From an uncultured Lachnospiraceae bacterium (GTDB lineage Bacteria > Bacillota > Clostridia > Lachnospirales > Lachnospiraceae), in the NCBI GenBank assembly GCA_947630925.1, contig CANRJM010000006.1, forward strand, positions 62,001 through 126,000: DNA of 64,000 bases, written 5' to 3'. A program made the translations under genes and the position numbers. The notes beneath the pieces were generated by a model that was given only the letters and a program-made list of their open reading frames with translations, was not told the DNA's origin and did not search any database. Positions 55,201-61,058 of this stretch are shown here, in pieces. Each line of letters begins with the position of its first letter. The first letter of the stretch is position 1.

Positions 55201-55778
55201 TACAGTTGCAGGAAAATCCGCTTTGTCTGATTGCAGTGTTAAAGTTTTTAAGCCAGGGGGGAAAACTGACAGAGGAAGAAAAACAGTTTGCTGATTATAA
55301 TATCAGTAAGCTGTATGAAAAGAAAATGATTTTTCCGTTTTACAGGGATTTTTATGGAAAAATATCGCTGCCAATCCATATCTTGGATGAGTATTATGTA
55401 GAATATACCGCCAATCCGGAATACGAAGTCAGAATTCATTATCTGGTTTCTTCCGGATATGAGAAGGACGAATATGTAACGGAGACAATGCGCGATATTT
55501 TTTATGGGATTCGTGTAAAAGAGTTTGTACTTTTTCAGGACGAGGTTTTGCAATATTATATTTCAGAAGTGCGTCCGGAGGGAGAAGTGATCACAAAGAG
55601 CGCTACTGTCAGTTTTGACGAGACGATGGATAATGAAAGGACCAGCAGCCGATACCATATGTTGAATCTGATGATGATTGCCCGGGAGATGAAGGAAGAA
55701 GGGACGCTGATTGATTTGATGAAAGAATATGCACAGATGCAGGAAAATGTCAACCTACTGTTTAAACCGTTGGAGTAG
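52227..55778 (+). CDS. Giant beta-sandwich plus alpha-solenoid protein (DUF5717-like)
   Basis: A 1183-residue cytoplasmic protein, GGGAGG before the ATG at 52227. Residues ~18-130 are a beta-sandwich (LQISVAELQIEINAGERIQG, YIFHAETLQPGETVRGNICI), residues ~220-300 a second beta domain, and ~300-1050 a long run of helices spaced like a solenoid of TPR-type repeats, with a beta-rich C-terminus. There are no catalytic motifs. From memory it matches the family DUF5717, known from Lachnospiraceae. First gene of a four-gene operon; likely a scaffold in a complex with the downstream Hsp70-like protein. No signal peptide. Confidence 0.7.
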   Translation: MREKISQAAKGVFGYESSDLQISVAELQIEINAGERIQGSISITNELSRYMRGSVNTDCHFLEFPENMFQGVTNEVSYIFHAETLQPGETVRGNICIISDCGTKKIPVTVTIGVPFCEVSTGKIKDLFHFTNLAKENPDEAASLFRNPHFEEIFLYRDNANIALYRGLSRGTSKGMAMEEFLIAIHKRLPIRLRVDKSDFRYKDCEKSFTDHFVMTKDNWGFEEYHIKSDSSFVVPEHKIVWTDDFMGNTYSVPFLVDTDKMVPGENYARITISTVRQKIEITIAANKAGDGHEAMVLHLQRQRQIYRLMHLYLEFCMGHISNEEYLSEAGEVVLEMEKSGMTLVNQLFRVHLGMMEHRDTVVKSGLAFLETQKEKLKTKGGLLYCAYLYLRGLWADDDEVAAACVRKIEGYYQKDQKNWKLLWFLLYLSPEFQSEKRKLEEIVKMLNDSCRSPMLYIEICSILNESPDLLLDLSYGICQALHWGCRQEYLGKELAMRYCYLAGRLKLFSKVVLNDLCRLYEQYREEEILAAVCKMLMKGQVTDKKAFYWYNLGIEHNLKLTDLYEYYMYSIDGHQEITLQDSTLLYFLYDNHLTVTKKAMLYAYIIQKKDTLDETYDSYRAIMEEFTLSQLEAGRMSNDLAVLYEEFVKEECINERIARQLPEVMFCHEIFCENPDIIGVYVTHRELEGEEFVPFVNGRAVVHIFTEHYRIFLADQLDNRYVQSVPYTSNKMLHLDHLAKSCMEKNAEDYRLLLYLQDRAERMNQRGKEMMDVRRRALTIPNISRYHYKKTFCMLVRYYYDNFEGDYLDEALANLDWAVVNPSDRKQFVEYCIVRRFFGKAMEGIEQYGYEKLEGKQLLKVASRFFAENMDQENTSLVKLAWFIFGTGHFDENLMKYLCKYYLGSIHEMVRIWRYAKGFSIEMEGFAERILGQIIFTEEMCPDAYEVFYEYYESGRDKLLILAFMKFFAYKYLVHNWMLSQKMFSYFYKEVQLQENPLCLIAVLKFLSQGGKLTEEEKQFADYNISKLYEKKMIFPFYRDFYGKISLPIHILDEYYVEYTANPEYEVRIHYLVSSGYEKDEYVTETMRDIFYGIRVKEFVLFQDEVLQYYISEVRPEGEVITKSATVSFDETMDNERTSSRYHMLNLMMIAREMKEEGTLIDLMKEYAQMQENVNLLFKPLE

Positions 55779-55807
55779 AGACATTACGATAAAAGGAGGC
55801 AGGGAGC

Positions 55808-57091
55808 GTGAAAGAGGACAGAACATTACTGGTTGGAATTGATTTAGGCGCGCGTATTACGCAGATGAGCTGTTTTGACTTTACCACCTTTGAACCGGTT
55901 TCTATTGGACGAAAGATTGGAGATGAGAGGAAACCGGAGATACCTACTGCGCTGAAAGTGGATCCTGTTTCAGGAGAATGGTTTTGGGCTGATGAGGAAT
56001 GTGCGGGAAGGGAAAATCTAATCTGTTTCCCTCATCTTTTGTCAGATGTTATGCGGGAAGAAACGATTGAAATAGGGGAGTATTCCTTTGAAGGATATCA
56101 GGTTTTAAAGCGTTTTTTAGTAAAACTGTTAAGTATTTTGAAGGAATATGAACCGAACCGGACCATAAAAAAGCTGGTCGTTACTTTGGAGACAAGGGAA
56201 AAACGGCTGGTGGAGTATCTGACGAAAATCAGTGAAGAAATCGGAATACCTAAAGGCGGTCTGGTTGTACAGAATCATCGGCAAAGTTATATGTATTATG
56301 CAGTCAGCCAGCCGAGGGAGTTATGGCTGAATAATGTCGGACTGTTTGAATTAGAAGGCGACAGCCTTCTGTATTCGCAAATTAATATAGACCGTAAAAC
56401 GGAGCCATATATTATCGGCGTGACACAGAAGAATTTATCCGAAGATATTCAATGGGAGGCGTTGGCGCAGGAAGACGAACAACAGGCAGCTTATGCATTT
56501 TTAAACGCTGCGAATACCGTGCTTTATAAACAGCTTGTTACAACCATCTATGTTACAGGAAGCGGGTTTGAACGTCCGTGGGCGCATGAGAGTTTAAAAA
56601 AGTTGTGTTCCGGACGGAGAGTGTTCCGCGGACAGAATCTTTTTACAAGAGGAGCCTGCTATGCTGCCCGGGAACTGTCGGGAGAAGGGAAATTAGATCA
56701 TTGTCTTTTCCTGGATGAAGAAATGATCGCGAGCAATGTATCCCTTCGTGTTTACCGTGATGCGGAAATGCAGGAGACCCTGCTTGCCAAGGCGGGCTCT
56801 CTTTGGAATGAAATAGACAGTAGCGTTGATGTGATACCGGATGATGAGAATGAACTGCAGATTACCATTCAGGATGTTTTAAAACATGAAATACGTGTAC
56901 ATATGCTTTCTTTAAGCGGGTTTGCCGGAAGGGAGAATAAGATGACACGTTTTACAATACGTATTCGGTTTGCAGATAAAGACACCTGCATTGTGACGCT
57001 TAAGGACAATGGATTTGGCGAGTTTTGTCCGTCAAGCAACCGAGTGTGGGAACGTTATATCCAGTTGGAGGAAAGTACATGGGAAAATTAA
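55808..57091 (+). CDS. Degenerate Hsp70/actin-fold protein (DUF5716-like)
   Basis: A 427-residue protein. GTG start with AAAGGAGG eight bases before. The ATPase-core landmarks align with Hsp70: phosphate-1 LLVGIDLGARITQM (7-20), connect-1-like NHRQSYMYYA (~156-165), phosphate-2 position GLFELEGDSLLYS (~178-190), and adenosine motif IYVTGSGFERPW (247-258) followed by GQNLFTRGACYAA. At phosphate-2 the usual D-x-G-G-G-T is E-L-E-G-D-S, so hydrolysis is doubtful. The final ~130 residues are beta-rich. From memory the family is DUF5716. It may be a nucleotide-binding switch. Confidence 0.7.
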   Translation: MKEDRTLLVGIDLGARITQMSCFDFTTFEPVSIGRKIGDERKPEIPTALKVDPVSGEWFWADEECAGRENLICFPHLLSDVMREETIEIGEYSFEGYQVLKRFLVKLLSILKEYEPNRTIKKLVVTLETREKRLVEYLTKISEEIGIPKGGLVVQNHRQSYMYYAVSQPRELWLNNVGLFELEGDSLLYSQINIDRKTEPYIIGVTQKNLSEDIQWEALAQEDEQQAAYAFLNAANTVLYKQLVTTIYVTGSGFERPWAHESLKKLCSGRRVFRGQNLFTRGACYAARELSGEGKLDHCLFLDEEMIASNVSLRVYRDAEMQETLLAKAGSLWNEIDSSVDVIPDDENELQITIQDVLKHEIRVHMLSLSGFAGRENKMTRFTIRIRFADKDTCIVTLKDNGFGEFCPSSNRVWERYIQLEESTWEN

Positions 57092-57918
57092 TACAGTGTG
57101 CCGGCCGTGTTGCGAAAGTACCGTATCATTTCCGGCTGACAAAAACAAATGTATATTCAATCGAAGAAGTCTGTTATTATATCAGGCATAATATTTACAT
57201 GATGCAGGAAGAGATTTTTGACAGAAACTTTGTAATGTGGGTGCGCAGTGAACTGCATATGGAGGAAACAGCAGATAAGCTGGAACGGCTGATACAGGAG
57301 CAGCATGATATCCGGGATATCGTAGTGACTATTTGCTGTAGCTGCGATTACTATGAAGAGGAAGAAATTAAAGAATTAGTTCATATTATGGAAAAAATGG
57401 ATCATCTTCCCATGTATGAACGTAAAAAACGAAAGGGGGATCATTACCTGTGCTGCCAATCATACGAAAAGGCGATTGAGGAATACGAAAAGATTTTTGA
57501 GAGTGATGAGATATTACAGGCGGAGGCAGTTACATATGGCGCTCTCTTTCATAATATGGGAGTCGCTTATGTTAATATTGGAGAGTTCCATAAGGCGTCA
57601 GAACTTTTTTTAAAGGCGTATGAGAAAAATAACCGTGAAGAATCGCTGGCGCAATGTCTGTATGCGCTTCGTCTGTGTAAAGATGTAAAATCCTTTAAAA
57701 AGCTAATCGGCGATTTGGAAATTTCCAACGAAAGGCAGGGAGCATGGGAGAAAGAATATCAGCATGCTTTGAAAATCAGCGCTGCGCAGAGAACAGTGCA
57801 GCAGATTGAACGGCTTAGGGATTTAATACAAAAGGGCAACGTAGAGGAATATTATAATAAGGTACAGCGTTTTATTATGGATTGGAAAGAGGAATATCGA
57901 AGGCAGATTAGCGTATAG
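57079..57918 (+). CDS. TPR-containing protein of the Hsp70-like operon
   Basis: A 279-residue protein. The ATG at 57079 has GGAGG in the end of the previous gene, which it overlaps by 13 bases. Residues 1-~110 are an unrecognised helical domain (KVPYHFRLTKTNVYSIEEVC...). Residues ~125-200 are TPR units (EKAIEEYEKIFESDE and HNMGVAYVNIGEFHKASELFLKAYEKNN), followed by a long charged helix. TPRs bind peptides or other proteins, often Hsp70 tails. Unknown partner; co-translated with the Hsp70-like gene. Confidence 0.75.
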   Translation: MGKLIQCAGRVAKVPYHFRLTKTNVYSIEEVCYYIRHNIYMMQEEIFDRNFVMWVRSELHMEETADKLERLIQEQHDIRDIVVTICCSCDYYEEEEIKELVHIMEKMDHLPMYERKKRKGDHYLCCQSYEKAIEEYEKIFESDEILQAEAVTYGALFHNMGVAYVNIGEFHKASELFLKAYEKNNREESLAQCLYALRLCKDVKSFKKLIGDLEISNERQGAWEKEYQHALKISAAQRTVQQIERLRDLIQKGNVEEYYNKVQRFIMDWKEEYRRQISV

Positions 57919-57936
57919 CATATTGGAGGAAAAAGT

Positions 57937-59202
57937 ATGGCTTTTTGGAGCGGAAAGAAGAAAAAGCAGCAGGAAGAAGAGGAACTTAGGAAAGACGCGG
58001 AGAAAACATTTGGGAAAATCCGTAAACAAAAGTTGGCTCTGCAGAAAAAGAAGCAGGAACAGGCGCAGCAGAAGGAGACAGAGGAAAACAGCAATCCGTT
58101 GGAAAAATACCGGACAGAGATTGTGAAACCGGTGTATAAAAACGATCAAAAACGCTATGTTACCGAATGCTGTCAGGCAATCGGGGAGGCAGATCTGCAG
58201 ATAGAGAAGATACGCGGGGAATATCAGAAGGTTACAGACCACCTGTTGGATATCCAAAAAATGGAACGGATGGAGAAAGAAGACCATAAGGCGCTTTTAG
58301 AGTCTGCTAAAAATATTGTAAAACTGACAAAGGAACGCAGCCAATATAAAGAACGTCATCTTTCGATATCAGATAGCGTGATTCGCAGGTTTGAACTTTA
58401 TGATGAAGAACTTGTAGATGCGATTAAAAAAATGTATGCATCTGAGGAATATCAGAAAGCAATTGACGGAGATATGGAAAAGCTGCGGGAGGAAAAGAAA
58501 AAGCTTCGTCAGGAAAAAAAAGAGATCGTAGAGAAGCAGAATGCATTAAAAAGTATTGCGAAAGTATTTGTTTTTTTGGTTTTTTCTCTGTTTGTCCTTT
58601 TTTTGGTGATATACTATATTATGGGAATTGATATGACATATCCGTATTTGGGGACGATTTTGTTTGCTGCCGTTGTATCGACGCTGCTTTTTGTGGAATC
58701 CAACCGTAACCGCCGCGATATGATTATTGCCGAACGTAAGACAGATAAGGCGGTCAGCCTTCTGAATCAGGTTAAGATTAAATGCGTCAACAACCTGAAT
58801 CTGCTGGATTATAACAAGGAAAAATTTGGCGTTAAGGACGCCGCCGATTTTGAACATCTCTGGAACGAATATTGCAAGGCAAAGGAATATGAAAGAAAGT
58901 TTCGTGAAAATACAGAACAGCTAGATTATTATACCAATGAATTGCTGACCATCCTAAAGGAACATGGAATCCAGGATCGTGAAATCTGGGTTGGTCAGGC
59001 GCCGGCTATCGTTGACAGCAGAGAAATGGTAGAAATCCGTCATGAATTAAATACACAACGGCAGAAGTTAAGGGATCAGATTGCATACAACGAAGATATG
59101 AAACGGGAATTTGTGCATGGCATTGATGAACTGATACGGGAAAATCCGGAGAACAAACAGGAGTTATTGGATATTGTGGAGAAATTTAGTGTTAGCAATT
59201 AG
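57937..59202 (+). CDS. Membrane-anchored coiled-coil protein of the Hsp70-like operon
   Basis: A 421-residue protein starting MAFWSGKKKKQQEEEE. A highly charged N-terminal segment and coiled coils (~15-205) lead to two closely spaced membrane helices (~207-228 and ~235-252, MGIDMTYPYLG between), then more coiled coil (~265-420). Both long arms would face the cytoplasm. There are no catalytic motifs. Eighteen bases after the TPR gene and last of the operon. It could dock the complex to the membrane. Confidence 0.75.
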   Translation: MAFWSGKKKKQQEEEELRKDAEKTFGKIRKQKLALQKKKQEQAQQKETEENSNPLEKYRTEIVKPVYKNDQKRYVTECCQAIGEADLQIEKIRGEYQKVTDHLLDIQKMERMEKEDHKALLESAKNIVKLTKERSQYKERHLSISDSVIRRFELYDEELVDAIKKMYASEEYQKAIDGDMEKLREEKKKLRQEKKEIVEKQNALKSIAKVFVFLVFSLFVLFLVIYYIMGIDMTYPYLGTILFAAVVSTLLFVESNRNRRDMIIAERKTDKAVSLLNQVKIKCVNNLNLLDYNKEKFGVKDAADFEHLWNEYCKAKEYERKFRENTEQLDYYTNELLTILKEHGIQDREIWVGQAPAIVDSREMVEIRHELNTQRQKLRDQIAYNEDMKREFVHGIDELIRENPENKQELLDIVEKFSVSN

Positions 59203-59212
59203 AAAATAAATG

Positions 59213-59244
59213 TTGACAGGGTAACTTTTTTGTGCTAGTATAAT
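59213..59244 (+). promoter_or_regulatory. Candidate promoter of the infC operon
   Basis: TTGACA (59213-59218) and TATAAT (59239-59244) are both consensus, but 20 bases lie between them, longer than the usual 16-18. An activator or an alternative -35 may be involved. Confidence 0.5.
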
Positions 59245-59250
59245 TATCGC

Positions 59251-59386
59251 TGTGTAAACAGACAAAGTAGAGTTTATCCGCTCTCACCTTAGCACGAGAA
59301 AGTGACTTGGGTTCTTATTCTTTGCTTTCATTAAGAAATAAGTTTTATTTTAAGGAACGCGGATAGCTTTACTATCTGCGTTTTTT
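59251..59386 (+). ncRNA. infC operon leader with regulated terminator (L20-leader-like)
   Basis: A ~135-base untranslated leader precedes infC. It ends in a hairpin AACGCGGATA (59356-59365) with TATCTGCGTT (59373-59382, one G-U pair) and a T-run. In Firmicutes infC-rpmI-rplT is feedback-controlled by ribosomal protein L20 through such a leader (RF00558). The fit to that RNA family was not tested here. Confidence 0.6.
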
Positions 59387-59419
59387 GTATGTTATAACAA
59401 TATTTGGAGGTGTACGGAC

Positions 59420-59926
59420 ATTAGCGATTTGATGATTAATGAAAAAATTAGAGACAAGGAAATCCGTTTGATTGGTCAGGAGGGAGAACAGTTAGGCATT
59501 ATGTCTTCCAGGGAGGCTATGAAGCTTGCGAGAGAAGCGGGGCTAGACCTGGTAAAGGTTGCGCCGACTGCAAAGCCGCCGGTATGTAAGATTATTGATT
59601 ACGGAAAGTACCGTTACGAGATGGCTCGTAAGGAAAAAGAAGCTAAGAAAAAACAGAGAACGATGGAAGTGAAAGAGGTACGTCTTTCTCCGAATATTGA
59701 TACAAACGATTTGAACACGAAGGCGAACCAGGCCAGAAAATTTATTTCCAAAGGAGATAAGGTCAAAGTTACATTGCGCTTTCGTGGACGCGAGATGGCA
59801 CATGTTAATTACAGCAAACAGATTTTGGATGCATTTTATGAGAAGTTGGAGGATGTCGCTGTCATTGACAAGGCGCCGAAGATGGAAGGTAGAAGCATGG
59901 TCATGTTTTTATCTGAGAAACGCTAG
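59420..59926 (+). CDS. infC: Translation initiation factor IF-3
   Basis: A 168-residue factor that keeps ribosomal subunits apart and checks the start codon. The likely start is ATT at 59420 ([12 protein letters not shown]), nine bases after GGAGG (59406-59410); the in-frame TTG (59429) and ATG (59432) are 18 and 21 bases away. Rare AUU starts for IF-3 allow it to down-regulate its own synthesis, as in E. coli. The N-domain, linker [15 protein letters not shown] and C-domain with [12 protein letters not shown] are complete. Confidence 0.92.
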   Translation: MSDLMINEKIRDKEIRLIGQEGEQLGIMSSREAMKLAREAGLDLVKVAPTAKPPVCKIIDYGKYRYEMARKEKEAKKKQRTMEVKEVRLSPNIDTNDLNTKANQARKFISKGDKVKVTLRFRGREMAHVNYSKQILDAFYEKLEDVAVIDKAPKMEGRSMVMFLSEKR

Positions 59927-59961
59927 TTTTTTTGTATAAAAAGATTAAGGAGGAAAAGATT

Positions 59962-60162
59962 ATGCCAAAAATGAAGACAAAGCGCGCAGCAGCAAAGCGT
60001 TTTAAAACAACAGGAACAGGTAAGCTGATGAAGATGAATGCAAACAAAAGCCACATCTTAAACAAGAAGAGCGCAAAGAGGAAAAGAAACCTCAGAAAGG
60101 CTGTTCCGGTGGACGAGTCAAATGTAAAGATGATGAAGAGATTATTACCATATTCAAAATAA
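59962..60162 (+). CDS. rpmI: 50S ribosomal protein L35
   Basis: A 66-residue basic protein ([22 protein letters not shown] ... NLRKAVPV), complete and canonical. The ATG at 59962 follows AGGAGGAAAAG. It lies 35 bases after infC and 18 before rplT in the standard operon. Confidence 0.97.
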   Translation: MPKMKTKRAAAKRFKTTGTGKLMKMNANKSHILNKKSAKRKRNLRKAVPVDESNVKMMKRLLPYSK

Positions 60163-60180
60163 TGAAGGAGGAGAGTTAAT

Positions 60181-60537
60181 ATGGCACGCGTAAAAGGCGG
60201 TTTAAATGCAAAGAAGAAACACAATAGAGTATTAAAACTGGCAAAAGGCTACAGAGGAGCCAGATCAAAGCAGTATAGAGTAGCAAAGCAGTCTGTCATG
60301 AGAGCGCTTGCTTCTTCCTTTTCCGGAAGAAAAGAGAGAAAGAGACAATTTAGAAGATTATGGATTGCACGTATTAATGCGGCTGCTCGTCTGAATGGTC
60401 TTTCTTACAGCAAATTTATGTATGGATTAAAGCTTGCAGAGATTGACATTAATCGAAAGATGCTTTCCGAAATGGCAATTAGTGATCCGGAAGGATTTGC
60501 AGCATTGGTAGAAGTTGCAAAATCAAAGGTCGCTTAA
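60181..60537 (+). CDS. rplT: 50S ribosomal protein L20
   Basis: A 118-residue protein ([57 protein letters not shown]). It binds 23S rRNA early in assembly and also represses this operon through the leader RNA. AAGGAGGAGAG precedes the ATG. Confidence 0.97.
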   Translation: MARVKGGLNAKKKHNRVLKLAKGYRGARSKQYRVAKQSVMRALASSFSGRKERKRQFRRLWIARINAAARLNGLSYSKFMYGLKLAEIDINRKMLSEMAISDPEGFAALVEVAKSKVA

Positions 60538-60553
60538 TCGTAAAATGTTATAA

Positions 60554-60598
60554 AGCCGCAGAAAATGATAGGGATATCGTATTTTCTGCGGCTGTTTT
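60554..60598 (+). terminator. Terminator of infC-rpmI-rplT
   Basis: 13-bp stem AGCCGCAGAAAAT (60554-60566) with ATTTTCTGCGGCT (60581-60593), followed by GTTTT. Confidence 0.88.
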
Positions 60599-60672
60599 GC
60601 TGTTTAGAGGGAATCTTCTTTCCGTTTTGTTTCCTGTAAGGAACAATGGAAGGCATTCATGTGGGATTTCCC

Positions 60673-60700
60673 TTGACAAACGGCGCAGTTTTCATGTAAA
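60673..60700 (+). promoter_or_regulatory. Candidate promoter of the valS T-box leader
   Basis: TTGACA (60673-60678), 16-base spacer, TGTAAA (60695-60700). Confidence 0.5.
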
Positions 60701-60707
60701 CTGTGTC

Positions 60708-60983
60708 TGAATGTAAATTCATGGAAGAGGAGGAGTACAGGGAAAGCCCTTGCAGAGAGAGCGGTCCGTTGGCTGGGAGACCGTTTAGACGTGTATTTTC
60801 CTGGAAGGTAGCCTTGGAGAAGCGTTTCTGAACATTGCAGTAGGAAATGCCGGTTCGTCCCGTTATAGACGAAAGAGATAGTCTATGGAGACAGGGATGC
60901 GTATTTTCCCATGGATGACATAGATAAAACAAAGGTGGTACCGCGTAGATGATTCGCCCTTTGCCGATTGGCAGAGGGTTTTT
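60708..60983 (+). ncRNA. T-box riboswitch of valS
   Basis: The 460-base stretch before valS has no gene. It contains the T-box sequence AAGGTGGTACCGCG (60932-60945), a stem I with GAGGAGTACAG, AGAGAGAG and the GAAGGTAGCC specifier block, where GTA (60808-60810) would read as valine. The terminator is CCCTTTGCC (60957-60965) with GGCAGAGGG (60970-60978), then five T residues. The terminator/antiterminator switch is controlled by uncharged tRNA-Val. Confidence 0.92.
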
Positions 60984-61058
60984 GTTTTTTATGAAAAGCC
61001 CTGCATGGGAGGCGGCGGAAAAGACTTGCATATATTTTATTGAGAAAGGATAAAAAAG

